Assembly (NCBI GenBank): GCA_947626165.1
Contig: CANQRG010000002.1
Location: 124,001 to 188,000 of the forward strand
From: an uncultured Clostridia bacterium
GTDB lineage: Bacteria > Bacillota > Clostridia > Oscillospirales > Ruminococcaceae
Reading direction: 5' to 3'
Length of the DNA: 64,000 nt
The notes under the pieces were generated by a model. That model was not told the origin of the DNA. It ran no database searches and saw only the letters and a program-made list of their open reading frames with translations. Position 1 is the stretch's first letter, and every line of letters begins with the position of its first letter. Shown here piece after piece: positions 50,288 to 60,253 of the stretch. The translations under genes were made by a program, and so were the position numbers.

Positions 50288-50335
50288 TAAAAAACTCCCT
50301 TAACTTATCATAAAGATAAGCTAAGGGAGTTTTCG
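50288..50335. terminator. Bidirectional terminator
   Basis: AAACTCCCTTAACTTATC pairs with GATAAGCTAAGGGAGTTT with one mismatch, with A and T tracts on both sides, between rfbB and the convergent thrB. Confidence 0.88.
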
Positions 50336-50340
50336 TTTTA

Positions 50341-51228
50341 TCATAACACCATAACACCCGAATTGTGAATGTGAAATTCGTGAACTGTCCAGTTGCCCAA
50401 ACCTGCGGTATTGAGAGAAAACTCAACCTTTCCTCGGAAATAATCGTTATTGTCGTCTACTATAGCCATAACGGCAGGACCGGCTCCGCTGATGTAGACG
50501 CCGTATGCACCGTGATTATAGGCTATATCAAAGACCTCACGGCAATTGGGGATAAGCTCCATTCTGTAGGGCTGATGAAGCCTGTCGTGAACCGCCGTTC
50601 GGAGATTTTCAAACTTACCTGTAAGCAGAGAAGCGGAAAACAGCGCCGCACGGGAGAGATTATAAACTGCGTCTTTGTGGGAAATCTCTTTCGGGATACA
50701 GGCTCTTGCTTTGTCGGTTTTAAGCTCAAAGTCTGGTATGATCGCAACAAATTTAAGTTTTGTATAAACCTCTTGCTTTACCCAGTGAACTTTCTTTCCG
50801 TCAAAAACTGCGGTGACAATTCCGCCTAAAAGAGCAGGAGCGGTGTTGTCGGGATGCCCCTCGATTTGAGCGGCGATATCTACTAAATCGTCGGTGGAAA
50901 GGAGATTGTTTAGTAGCGTGTTCGCTCCAACCAGACCTGCGACAATGCAAGCCGATGACGAGCCTAAGCCTCTTGCCATTGGAATGTTGTTTGTCTGTTC
51001 AAGTTTTAAACCTTTGAGATTCTTTCCGCAGACCTTGAACAAATCGCTTGCTGACTTATAAACCAGGTTTGTTTTATCTGTTGGAATACTGACCCCGTCA
51101 AGAGATGTAATATCTATAGAGTCTGATTCCTCCATATTGACCTGATTGTAAAAATCAAGCGCAAGACCCAGTGAATCATAACCTGCACCAAGATTAGCGC
51201 TTGTTGCAGGGATCTTTATTTTTATCAT
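50341..51228 (-). CDS. thrB: Homoserine kinase
   Basis: ThrB phosphorylates homoserine for threonine synthesis. The 295-aa GHMP kinase has the N-terminal PATSANLGAGYDSLGLAL, the ATP loop MARGLGSSSACIVAGL and ISGAGPAVMAIVD. It follows hom by 19 bases. thrC is not in the window. Confidence 0.96.
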   Translation of the reverse strand: MIKIKIPATSANLGAGYDSLGLALDFYNQVNMEESDSIDITSLDGVSIPTDKTNLVYKSASDLFKVCGKNLKGLKLEQTNNIPMARGLGSSSACIVAGLVGANTLLNNLLSTDDLVDIAAQIEGHPDNTAPALLGGIVTAVFDGKKVHWVKQEVYTKLKFVAIIPDFELKTDKARACIPKEISHKDAVYNLSRAALFSASLLTGKFENLRTAVHDRLHQPYRMELIPNCREVFDIAYNHGAYGVYISGAGPAVMAIVDDNNDYFRGKVEFSLNTAGLGNWTVHEFHIHNSGVMVL

Positions 51229-51247
51229 CTTATTTTCCTTATTAAAA

Positions 51248-52489
51248 TCAATATAATCTTATTTTGCTAAGTATTTTAGCCGAGTGAGAAAGAATCGTAA
51301 GCTCAGTGTCTATGTCCTTTTCAACCATTGTCTTGGTGATAAACGCAAGCTCGTTATCAGGGCGGTTTTCACGCTCTATAAATATTACCTTGCCGAATAC
51401 CGTTGAAAGCGAACGCTTAAAGTTATCAGCGTCGTCACACTCGATGCGAATATACATAGCAGTTTTAGATTCCTTATAAGAAGTCATAAAGCTGTTATCG
51501 CCTTTTGATTCGTCCCAAGAAAGAGCCAAAACTCGCTGCTGATGTTTAAGCGCGTCAATAATATCTCCCACAACTGCCGAAGCGGTAGGCAGCTTTCCTG
51601 CCCCCTGACCGTAGAATACTACGTCTCCAACGCCGTTTCCGGTAACGCAGATAGCGTTATATACTCCGTTGACATTTGAAAGAATGTCGTTCTTAGGAAC
51701 AAGCATAGGGCAAACTATCGCCACGAGCTTTCCTTCGTCATTGGGCTTTACTGAACCGATTAGTTTTATAGAATATCCAGCGTTTGAGGCATATTCAACG
51801 TCTACAAGAGATATGTTCTTTATTCCTGAGCAGTGAACATTTTCAGGATAAATGTGCTTTCCGTATGCAAGCGAACCCAGTATGCAAATTTTTCGGCAAG
51901 CGTCGTGACCTTCAATATCAGCAGTAGGGTCGGCTTCTGCATAGCCGTTATCCTGAGCAAGTTTGAGCGCATCGTCAAAGCTCATTTGCTCCTTTATCAT
52001 CTTTGTAAGAATAAAGTTAGTCGTTCCGTTTAGTATACCGGAAATCTGCTCAATTTCGTTTCCTGCAAGGCATTTGTGAAGAGGACGTATGATAGGAATT
52101 CCTCCGCCGACCGACGCTTCGAAAAGATAATTGGCATTGTTGTCGTTTGCAATTTTAAGAAGCTCCGCACCCTTTGCGGCAACAAGCTCTTTATTAGAGG
52201 TTACAACGCTTTTGCCCTTTTCTAAAAGCTGTTTGGTAAATTCATACGCAGGGTGGAGTCCTCCTATAAGCTCGGCAACGACCTCGACTTCATTGTCGTT
52301 AAGAATATCGGTGAAGTCCTTTGTCATTTTATCTGCGAAAGGCGAGTCAGGGAAGTCCTTTAAATCTAGTATATATCCAAGTTCAATATCCCTTCCTACT
52401 TTTTCGCATATTGACTTTTTGTTAGTTTCAAACAGTTCGACTGTTCCCGAACCAACAACACCATATCCAATTACTGCTATTTTACTCAT
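51248..52489 (-). CDS. hom: Homoserine dehydrogenase
   Basis: Hom reduces aspartate semialdehyde to homoserine, the branch point to threonine and methionine. The 413-aa protein has the nucleotide loop IAVIGYGVVGSGTVE, TSNKELVAAKGAEL, GILNGTTNFILTKM, AEADPTADIEGHDACRKI and GQGAGKLPTASAVVGDI. The C-terminal ACT regulatory part is present (about 335-413). It lies between an ACT-domain protein and thrB. Confidence 0.96.
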   Translation of the reverse strand: MSKIAVIGYGVVGSGTVELFETNKKSICEKVGRDIELGYILDLKDFPDSPFADKMTKDFTDILNDNEVEVVAELIGGLHPAYEFTKQLLEKGKSVVTSNKELVAAKGAELLKIANDNNANYLFEASVGGGIPIIRPLHKCLAGNEIEQISGILNGTTNFILTKMIKEQMSFDDALKLAQDNGYAEADPTADIEGHDACRKICILGSLAYGKHIYPENVHCSGIKNISLVDVEYASNAGYSIKLIGSVKPNDEGKLVAIVCPMLVPKNDILSNVNGVYNAICVTGNGVGDVVFYGQGAGKLPTASAVVGDIIDALKHQQRVLALSWDESKGDNSFMTSYKESKTAMYIRIECDDADNFKRSLSTVFGKVIFIERENRPDNELAFITKTMVEKDIDTELTILSHSAKILSKIRLY

Positions 52490-52567
52490 TTTGATTTTCC
52501 TTTCAGATTTGCTATTTAGTTATTACGGTGACTTATTACCTCATTAGCGTGAATAAATTAAACTTCG

Positions 52568-53020
52568 CTACTCGCCGCTTATAATTTTAATATCAACAAC
52601 GCTGCTCAGTTTTGAGAGTTCGTTTTTTATATTTACTGCATTAAGCGTATCGCTTTCAAGTTTTACAGAAACCGTTACTGTTGCAACAGAATCAATGGGA
52701 ATGTTCTGATTGACGGTAAGTATATTTGCGCCCATTTCGTAAAGGTTTGTCAGTATTGACGACAAAGCACCTTTTTCGTCTTTTAGAACGAGGTAAAGCG
52801 AAACTATTTTATTTGTCAGCTTTTCCTCATAGGCGAAAACAGAGTCCTTATACTTATAATATGCGCTTCTTGAAATTCCGATTTTTCTGCAAGCGTCAGC
52901 GGAGGACTTAACCTCACCTCTGGCTTTTATCCGCTTTGCTTCAAGAACCTTTAATATTATCTCAGGCAAAACCGATGAATTAACAACGACCAATTTCCCG
53001 TCATTATTATAATTCAACAA
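52568..53020 (-). CDS. HTH and ACT domain protein (PheB-like, UPF0735)
   Basis: The protein of about 150 aa has a helix-turn-helix-like N-terminus (RGEVKSSADACRKIGISRSAYYKYKDSVF, about 30-60) and a C-terminal ACT domain (about 70-145), the plan of the family often encoded before hom and thrB in Clostridia. A regulatory role in aspartate-family or aromatic amino acid control is inferred. AGGAGG overlaps a possible GTG start at 53026; TTG 53020 or 53017 has better spacing. Confidence 0.83.
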   Translation of the reverse strand: MLNYNNDGKLVVVNSSVLPEIILKVLEAKRIKARGEVKSSADACRKIGISRSAYYKYKDSVFAYEEKLTNKIVSLYLVLKDEKGALSSILTNLYEMGANILTVNQNIPIDSVATVTVSVKLESDTLNAVNIKNELSKLSSVVDIKIISGE

Positions 53021-53059
53021 GTCCACCTCCTGAGCACATTTGTTTTTTGAGTAACTACA

Positions 53060-53088
53060 AATATAGCATATTTTATGAAAAAAGTCAA
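53060..53088 (-). promoter_or_regulatory. Promoter of the ACT-hom-thrB operon
   Basis: On the minus strand TTGACT (53083-53088) and TATATT (53060-53065) are 17 bases apart. The leader is short, about 35 bases, so no T-box or riboswitch fits here. Confidence 0.75.
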
Positions 53089-53107
53089 GGAGAAGTTTGT
53101 AAAAATA

Positions 53108-53344
53108 AGAGCGTACTGGTAGGGTGCGCTCTAAGTCTGTTAAAAAGTTTCTGTTTAATTAAATCAACCAAAAGTTTTCGCTCAAGCCTTTTTCAAAAGG
53201 CTTGCGGGTCAAGGGCGGAGCCCTGTCGCCGACGAGCCGTCGGCGAAATTCTTTACGGAGTACGCTCCGCATAGGGTGAATTTAAAAACAGTCCGGTGGA
53301 CTGTTTTTAAAGAGGGGCATGCCCTGTAAGAGAGGGCTGCCCCT
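53108..53344. repeat. Cluster of consecutive palindromes
   Basis: Six hairpins follow each other: 53108-53132 (AGAGCG/CGCTCT), 53183-53204 (CAAGCCTTTT/AAAAGGCTTG), about 53226-53246 (CGCCGAC/GTCGGCG), about 53257-53268 (GGAG/CTCC), 53282-53310 (13-bp stem TTAAAAACAGTCC), and 53313-53344 (nested AGGGGCA/TGCCCCT). No coding content. Such blocks occur as genome repeats in Ruminococcaceae, to my recollection. Confidence 0.7.
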
Positions 53345-53400
53345 AAAAATAGACTTTATCTACACCCAGAGAGCATACTGAAATGGCATACTCTCTTTTA

Positions 53401-53586
53401 TTATTTGTCCTCAATTTTAACTTCAATCTTACCTTCGGAAGTCTCAAATTCCTTTACACACTGTTGTGCTAAATATATCATTTGTTTGTTAATGGAACGT
53501 GCATTATAATCTGCTATATAACGAATTTTATAATGCAATTCGGGACTAATTTCAATACCTAAATGCTTATTTTTCTTATTTCTCAT
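53401..53586 (-). CDS. Small RHH-like (Arc-type) protein
   Basis: The 61-aa protein begins MRNKKNKHLGIEISPELHYK and continues IRYIADYNARSINKQMIYLAQQCVKEFE: a short strand, then two helices, as in Arc-type regulators. It is not close to the RHH-like arrays. GAGGTG is four bases before ATG 53586. It is divergent from a small XRE gene 130 bases away, and the two may share regulation. Confidence 0.68.
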   Translation of the reverse strand: MRNKKNKHLGIEISPELHYKIRYIADYNARSINKQMIYLAQQCVKEFETSEGKIEVKIEDK

Positions 53587-53653
53587 AATACACCTCAAAA
53601 AAATTAATAATTTATATTTATTTTACAATGTTTTTATGATATAATGTTAAAAG

Positions 53654-53700
53654 TATACTTAATTTAAGTATATAAAACTTTGAAATATACTTAAATTTAA
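53654..53700 (+). promoter_or_regulatory. Operator-like palindrome and promoter of the XRE gene
   Basis: TATACTT-AATTT-AAGTATA (53654-53672) is a perfect palindrome, and TATACTTAAATTTAA repeats it in part from 53686. A promoter TTTAAG-N17-TATACT (53664-53691) would be overlapped by both sites. A second -10 (TATAAT, about 53639) lies upstream. Confidence 0.55.
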
Positions 53701-53717
53701 AAATAAGAGGTAATATT

Positions 53718-54005
53718 ATGGTTAACTTTGGAGTTAGATTAAAAGAATTACGTTTACAATCCGGAATGACACAAAAACAATTGGCACAAAAATTACGAGT
53801 TACAACATCTGTAATTTCTTATTATGAATGTCAAGAGCGTTGCCCTTCATCTGAAGTATTAATAAGATTATCATACATTTTTTATACAAGTACCGATTAT
53901 CTTCTTGGTATAGAAGATAAAAAGCCTAAGGGTGAAGTTAGTTTTAGAAAAAATGAAATAGAAGTTCTCAATCAAATTCTTGAAAAGTTAAAAAGTATGA
54001 TATGA
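53718..54005 (+). CDS. Small XRE-family transcriptional regulator
   Basis: The 95-aa protein has a helix-turn-helix (LKELRLQSGMTQKQLAQKLRVTTSVISYYECQERCPSSEVLIRLSYIFYTSTDYLLGIED, about 8-68) and a short helical tail. AAGAGGTAA precedes the ATG. Together with the divergent RHH-like gene and palindromes between them, it looks like a small autonomous regulatory module. A terminator follows at about 54027-54055. Confidence 0.87.
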   Translation: MVNFGVRLKELRLQSGMTQKQLAQKLRVTTSVISYYECQERCPSSEVLIRLSYIFYTSTDYLLGIEDKKPKGEVSFRKNEIEVLNQILEKLKSMI

Positions 54006-54026
54006 TGCAGAAATGTTTTAAATAAA

Positions 54027-54055
54027 AAGACACAGAGGACTGTAAAATCCACTGT
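54027..54055. terminator. Bidirectional terminator
   Basis: GACACAG and CTGTGTC form the base of a hairpin in an A/T-flanked context, between the XRE gene and convergent gdhA. Confidence 0.65.
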
Positions 54056-54089
54056 GTCAAATATTTTGAAATATTAATAAACTGACCGA

Positions 54090-55445
<1,356 letters not shown>

Positions 55446-55532
55446 TTAAGCCCTCCCATTTATTAATTTTATACCGCTTGCTCAAATGCCTGTGATTACA
55501 CCAACCATTTGACGCTTTAGCACGATATAGTT

Positions 55533-55561
55533 ATTCTATCATAAAATTTTCCTTTTTGCAA
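55533..55561 (-). promoter_or_regulatory. Promoter of gdhA
   Basis: On the minus strand TTGCAA (55556-55561) and TAGAAT (55533-55538) are 17 bases apart, leaving an untranslated leader of about 80 bases. The next 100 bases, to 55662, are AT-rich and show nothing else. Confidence 0.6.
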
Positions 55562-55662
55562 GTGAAAAATAAAAAATTGCAAATATTTTGTTATTATTTA
55601 AACAGAAAACAGTTATTTGCATAATTCGTATTAAAAAATTTCAATATTTTTTCAAAAAGGGG

Positions 55663-55710
55663 TTGACAAAGGAAAAATAATAGTGTATTATTGTATTATA
55701 TCAATAATAC
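55663..55710 (+). promoter_or_regulatory. Promoter and operator of the GntR-ABC operon
   Basis: TTGACA (55663-55668) and TATTAT (55686-55691) are 17 bases apart. GTATTATTG (55685-55693) and CAATAATAC (55702-55710) form an inverted repeat over the -10 and start site, a good operator for the GntR protein encoded next. Confidence 0.8.
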
Positions 55711-55796
55711 AGTTTTATCGTAGGTCAGCTTTGAACTGTATATTATGCAAAGTATTTATAACACAAAGTTCATTAAATAGAAACGGAGGTTTAATT

Positions 55797-56156
55797 ATGG
55801 CTTGGGAAATTAAAAACGACAGACCGGTTTACATTCAGCTTGTGGAAGAGCTTGAGATGCGGATTCTCAACGGGACATACACAATGGGAACAAAGCTCTT
55901 GTCAGTAAGAGATTTAGCAAGCGAAGCCCAGGTCAATCCTAACACTATGCAGAAGGCTCTAAGCGAGCTTGAGAAAAAAGGACTTATTTCGTCCAGGCGA
56001 ACGTCGGGAAACTATATAACAGACGACGAAAAGTTGATTAGCGATTTAAGAACGGAGCTTGCGTCTTTTGAAGTAGGAACTTTCTGCGGAAAGATAAAAA
56101 AGCTGGGGATAACCAAAAAAGAAACAATAGAACTTATCAATAAGGAGGACTTCTAA
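55797..56156 (+). CDS. GntR-family regulator, YtrA subfamily
   Basis: The 119-aa protein has a winged helix (IYIQLVEELEMRILNGTYTMG region, GTKLLSVRDLASEAQVNPNTMQKALSELEKKGLISSRRTSGNYIT) and a short C-terminal helical region, as in YtrA-type repressors that control an ABC transporter in their own operon. GGAGG precedes ATG 55797; the longer frame runs through the promoter and is not real. The ABC genes follow after one base. Confidence 0.92.
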   Translation: MAWEIKNDRPVYIQLVEELEMRILNGTYTMGTKLLSVRDLASEAQVNPNTMQKALSELEKKGLISSRRTSGNYITDDEKLISDLRTELASFEVGTFCGKIKKLGITKKETIELINKEDF

Positions 56157-56157
56157 A

Positions 56158-56856
56158 ATGAGTGAAATTTTAAAATGCACAGGGCTTACAAAGAAATACG
56201 GAAGTCTTGTTGCGCTTAACAATCTTGATTTATCTGTAAACAAGGGGCAGATAATAGGTCTGCTCGGACCTAACGGAAGCGGAAAGACAACTCTTATAAA
56301 GCTGATAGCAGGTCTGCTAAAGCAAAACTCGGGAGAGCTTACGGTAAACGGAGAAAAGATAGGAATAAACACAAAAAAGATGGTATCCTATTTGCCGGAG
56401 CGTACATATATTCCCGACTGGATGAGAGTTATCGACATAATAAAGATGTTCGAGAACTTTTATGAGGACTTCAATCTTGAAAAGGTAAAAACTATGCTTG
56501 ACAATCTGGGTATCAAGTTTAATCAGAGAATAAAGGCGATGTCGAAGGGTACTAAAGAAAAGCTACAGCTTATTCTTGTTATGAGCAGAGAGGCTCAGCT
56601 TTATCTGCTTGACGAGCCTATAGCGGGAGTCGATCCTGCGGCGAGAGACTATATCCTCCGCACTATTATAACAAACTACAATCCTGAGGCGGCTGTAATA
56701 ATTTCCACCCACCTGATACAGGATATTGAAACGGTTTTGGACGATGTAATTATGATTCAGAACGGTAATTTAAAAATTCACAAGACAGTCGACGAGATAC
56801 GTGAAGAAAGCGGAAAATCAGTCGACGAACTGTTCAGGGAGGTATTCAGATGTTAG
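56158..56856 (+). CDS. ABC transporter ATP-binding protein
   Basis: The 232-aa ATPase has Walker A LGPNGSGKTT, a Q-loop YLPERTYIPD (glutamate in place of glutamine), a degenerate signature MSKGTKEKLQLILVM where LSGGQ is expected, Walker B LYLLDEPIAGVD and a switch histidine in ISTHLI. This pattern is typical of the ABC-2-type partners of YtrA regulators. It overlaps the permease gene by seven bases. Confidence 0.93.
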   Translation: MSEILKCTGLTKKYGSLVALNNLDLSVNKGQIIGLLGPNGSGKTTLIKLIAGLLKQNSGELTVNGEKIGINTKKMVSYLPERTYIPDWMRVIDIIKMFENFYEDFNLEKVKTMLDNLGIKFNQRIKAMSKGTKEKLQLILVMSREAQLYLLDEPIAGVDPAARDYILRTIITNYNPEAAVIISTHLIQDIETVLDDVIMIQNGNLKIHKTVDEIREESGKSVDELFREVFRC

Positions 56857-57665
56857 GAAAGTTATTTAAAACAGAATTCAAGGCGTCGGGAAGGCTTTAT
56901 CTTCCTTTGTTTATAGGTGTCATATTCTTTGCGATAGTTGAGCGCATTATGCTAGAGATTTTGGAAAACACAGACGATTCTCTTGTGCTCAATATAGTAT
57001 TCGGCGTTATTACCGTGATTTTTGTGCTTATTATAATAAGTGTGTGCGTTTCGGGACAGTTTATTTCAATTTATCGGTTTTATAAGAGCGTGTTTACAGA
57101 CGAAGGTTATCTTACAAACACCCTGCCTGTGAAGTCAAGCTCGATAATAATTTCAAAGCTGTTGGTAGGCGTATTGTATACGGTTTTCAGTTATATCGTT
57201 TTATTTGTTTCAGGATTTATAATGGTAGCCGGTGATTTGCTTATAAACGCATTGAACGGCTTAAAGATCTCATATGGTATTGAGAATACTCAGATAAGTT
57301 TGATGGATTTTGCAATTAGCAGTATTGTTAACTTAAGGCTGACTCTTACAATTCTTGCAGTATTAATCATAGCTGTGTTGTTTTTTAACATTCTGGTGTT
57401 TTATGTTGCATTTGCAATCGGCAATATGGCAAACAGAAAAAAAGTTCTGCTATCTATCATAATTTACATTGCTATTATCAATGTGCTGTCTTTTATAAGC
57501 GCAGGCGTTGCAGTGTTTGTAGATTGGCTGAGCTGGGATAATGTATTAAGGATGAATGTTATAAATATAACGCTGGCGATTATTTTAGCGGTAATTGTTG
57601 TTATCGGTTTGGTTTGTTTCTTTGTGACAAACAAGATAATCAAGTCAAAGCTTAATCTTGAATAA
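56850..57665 (+). CDS. ABC-2-type permease component
   Basis: The 271-aa membrane protein has six hydrophobic segments (about 17-34, 47-70, 103-130, 162-190, 198-222, 237-262). It begins MLGKLFKTEFKASGRLYLPL, like other permeases encoded with YtrA/GntR ATPases. The substrate is unknown; antimicrobial peptide or envelope stress response is the usual suggestion. It is coupled to the ATPase gene. Confidence 0.85.
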   Translation: MLGKLFKTEFKASGRLYLPLFIGVIFFAIVERIMLEILENTDDSLVLNIVFGVITVIFVLIIISVCVSGQFISIYRFYKSVFTDEGYLTNTLPVKSSSIIISKLLVGVLYTVFSYIVLFVSGFIMVAGDLLINALNGLKISYGIENTQISLMDFAISSIVNLRLTLTILAVLIIAVLFFNILVFYVAFAIGNMANRKKVLLSIIIYIAIINVLSFISAGVAVFVDWLSWDNVLRMNVINITLAIILAVIVVIGLVCFFVTNKIIKSKLNLE

Positions 57666-57677
57666 GGAGGCAGTATA

Positions 57678-58985
57678 ATGAAAAGGATTTTTAAAAGATT
57701 AATAGCTGTATTTTGCACTTGTACAACGCTTTTGAGCATATCGGGCTGTGTTTCAACGGCAAATACAGATGATGCAAAATCTCTAAGTGCAAACAGCTCT
57801 TATAACATTGATGACTACGGAGAGGAAAGCGTTAAAATAGATATTGATACAGGTATGGCATTTTCTGAAAAGGGTTCAGTCAGGTTTCAAGATCATATAG
57901 AACTGGTAGATTTCTGGGAGTATGGCAAGAATAAAAGCAATACGATTTATTTTAAAGGTTTAAAAAGTGAAATGTTTGAAAATTATGATTTCCAAACCCT
58001 CATAGATTTTGCATTTGAATATAAGAATATGATATATTTCTTAAAGCAGTCTTATGATAAAGAAAAAACAAATTTAAACCTTGAGCTTTACAGAACTGAT
58101 TTGAATGGTGATGATATTACAAAAATATCAACAATTAAATCTAATGTTAATGGCAGTCATTGGGAAGTGGTAGATTTTGCAATCAAAAATGTATATGTTC
58201 AGAATAATACTTTGATATTTAATGTTGGATATTACACTTACGATTCATCTTATGATTCTGAAATTAATAAAATATATAAAATAGATTTAAAAACAGGCAT
58301 TTTTGAAAGTATCCTTAATGGAAATGATGTTCGACTTGCAGCAGTAAAATGTGACAGCGACTTTACTTATCTGTATTTAAACTATTTTAGCTATAATGAT
58401 GATGGTGAAATTGTTAAACCCAGAGTTTATAGAATAAATAATGATACTAAAGAACGCAGTATGTTGAAATATGACTTTGGTAATTCTAATTATAGCTATA
58501 TATATGCTGTATATAATGATATTCTTATTTGTGAGAGCGCATATAACAATGTTTTTCTTGCAAGAATCAATCAGAAACCAAAAACTATTATTTCCAACAC
58601 TGGTAACAGAGAAATAAATTATATATGCCTAACAGACAATAACGTCTTAGTTAAATATGATAATTCAAAGTTATACTCATTCAATTTAGATACAGAAAAA
58701 TTAAATTTTACGAATATAGGACCTAAAAAAGATATAAATCATGTTATATATAAACTGGGTGACAAATATTTGTGCTTTTTAGATAACAATTATGATTATA
58801 CATATTATAGTGTAAATGATGTTTTACGTGGGTCTTATGGTTTTGAGTGTTATTATTTATCAAGTGTACTTGATGTAGAAAATGATAAGCACAATTTTGA
58901 AGAGATAAAAAATCAGTGCATTGTTGACGATATATCTTTATATCCGTATTGGGTCTGGCAAGATTACGACGACATAGAATCGTGA
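57678..58985 (+). CDS. Large lipoprotein of unknown function, in the GntR-ABC operon
   Basis: The 435-aa protein has a lipoprotein signal (SISGC, lipidated Cys at about 23). The mature part is rich in aromatic residues, N and D, with repeating beta-like units (IYKIDLKTGIF, VYRINNDTKER, LYSFNLDTEKL) that suggest a beta-propeller of DUF5050-like type. AAGGAGG lies before the ATG, 12 bases after the permease. Codon use is more AT-rich than in the ABC genes. A surface sensor linked to the transporter is possible. Confidence 0.72.
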   Translation: MKRIFKRLIAVFCTCTTLLSISGCVSTANTDDAKSLSANSSYNIDDYGEESVKIDIDTGMAFSEKGSVRFQDHIELVDFWEYGKNKSNTIYFKGLKSEMFENYDFQTLIDFAFEYKNMIYFLKQSYDKEKTNLNLELYRTDLNGDDITKISTIKSNVNGSHWEVVDFAIKNVYVQNNTLIFNVGYYTYDSSYDSEINKIYKIDLKTGIFESILNGNDVRLAAVKCDSDFTYLYLNYFSYNDDGEIVKPRVYRINNDTKERSMLKYDFGNSNYSYIYAVYNDILICESAYNNVFLARINQKPKTIISNTGNREINYICLTDNNVLVKYDNSKLYSFNLDTEKLNFTNIGPKKDINHVIYKLGDKYLCFLDNNYDYTYYSVNDVLRGSYGFECYYLSSVLDVENDKHNFEEIKNQCIVDDISLYPYWVWQDYDDIES

Positions 58986-59001
58986 TATGATCAATAGATA
59001 A

Positions 59002-59035
59002 GAACCGGAGCAGATAAACTGCTTCGGTTTTGTGT
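59002..59035 (+). terminator. Terminator of the GntR-ABC operon
   Basis: AACCGGAGCAG pairs with CTGCTTCGGTT, followed by TTGTGTTTTT. Confidence 0.82.
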
Positions 59036-59057
59036 TTTTAGCCTTATTAAATACTTG

Positions 59058-59086
59058 TTGCAAAATAACACGGTTTATGGTAAAAT
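59058..59086 (+). promoter_or_regulatory. Promoter of galE
   Basis: TTGCAA (59058-59063) and TAAAAT (59081-59086) with 17-base spacing. Confidence 0.6.
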
Positions 59087-59142
59087 ATCATAAAACAATA
59101 ATACCAAAATTTTATCAAACAGGAAAAAGGACGGGTATTTTT

Positions 59143-60147
59143 ATGAAAGAAACAATATTGGTAACAGGCGGAGCAGGCTTTATAGGCAGTCATACGGTCG
59201 TTGAGCTTTTGGAAAGCGGCTACAGTGTTGTTATAGTAGATAACTTCAGCAACTCAAAGCCTGAGGTTCTGGATAAGATAAGGCAGATAACAGGCAAGGA
59301 TTTTAAATTCTATGAAGAGGACTTGCTAAATCTAGACGGCGTTTCAAAGATATTTGATGAAAACAAGATAGACGCTGTAATTCATTTTGCAGGGCTAAAA
59401 GCGGTAGGCGAATCGGTCGAGAAGCCTGTTGAGTATTATCACAATAATATAACAGGAAGTCTTATGCTTATCATGGCTATGAAAAATCACGGCTGTAAAA
59501 AGATAGTATTCTCGTCGTCGGCTACAGTATACGGCGTTAATAATCGTGTGCCATTTGTTGAGGATATGCCTACTTCTGCTACAAACCCATACGGATACAC
59601 AAAGGTTATGATAGAGCAAATCTTGCGTGATGTTTATGTTTCAGACAATGAGTGGAGCGTTTCTTTGCTCAGATATTTCAACCCAATAGGCGCTCACAAG
59701 AGCGGTCTTATCGGTGAAGACCCGAACGGAATACCTAATAATCTTCTTCCTTATATCGGTAAGGTAGCGGTAGGTCAGCTTCCTCAGCTTAATGTGTTCG
59801 GAGACGATTATGATACCCCTGACGGTACGGGCGTGCGTGATTATATCCACGTCTGCGACTTGGCTTCGGGTCATCTGTGCGCGTTAAAGTATGTTCTTGA
59901 GAATACGGGCGTTGAGGCTGTTAACTTGGGCACGGGAAAAGGCTCGAGTGTACTTGATGTTCTTCACAGCTTTGAAAAGGCTTGCGGAAAAGAGTTGCCT
60001 TATGAGATAAAGCCGAGACGTGCAGGGGATATTGCAACTTGTTATGCGAACACGGACAAGGCGAAAAGGCTGTTCGGCTGGGAGGCTAAGTATTCTCTTG
60101 ATGAAATGACAGCCGACGGCTGGAGATTTATAGAAAATAATTTTTAA
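59143..60147 (+). CDS. galE: UDP-glucose 4-epimerase
   Basis: GalE interconverts UDP-glucose and UDP-galactose. The 334-aa protein has VTGGAGFIGSHTVVELL, FAGLKAVGESVEKP, the catalytic Ser-Tyr-Lys arrangement (FSSSATVYG, NPYGYTKVMIEQIL), RYFNPIGAH and GTGVRDYIHVCDLA. I start at ATG 59143, behind AAAGGACGGG; the longer frame covers the promoter. It is monocistronic and closes at the hairpin at about 60191-60235. Confidence 0.96.
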   Translation: MKETILVTGGAGFIGSHTVVELLESGYSVVIVDNFSNSKPEVLDKIRQITGKDFKFYEEDLLNLDGVSKIFDENKIDAVIHFAGLKAVGESVEKPVEYYHNNITGSLMLIMAMKNHGCKKIVFSSSATVYGVNNRVPFVEDMPTSATNPYGYTKVMIEQILRDVYVSDNEWSVSLLRYFNPIGAHKSGLIGEDPNGIPNNLLPYIGKVAVGQLPQLNVFGDDYDTPDGTGVRDYIHVCDLASGHLCALKYVLENTGVEAVNLGTGKGSSVLDVLHSFEKACGKELPYEIKPRRAGDIATCYANTDKAKRLFGWEAKYSLDEMTADGWRFIENNF

Positions 60148-60188
60148 TCCGGTTAGGTTGGATATAATAAAAGTTAAAAGAAATAATT

Positions 60189-60236
60189 AAAAGACCGTTT
60201 ATCTTTACAAGTGTAAATTTAAAGCGGTCTTTTTGT
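60189..60236. terminator. Bidirectional terminator
   Basis: AAAAGACCG and CGGTCTTTTT close a loop of about 28 bases that contains TTTACAAGTGTAAA. It lies between galE and the convergent ABC exporter. Confidence 0.75.
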
Positions 60237-60253
60237 TTTTAGAATTACGTAAT

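Noticed and set aside
52490-52567. T-box or riboswitch for the hom-thrB operon
   Set aside because: The promoter is only about 35 bases before the first gene, so no room for such a leader; the gap before hom shows no T-box core.
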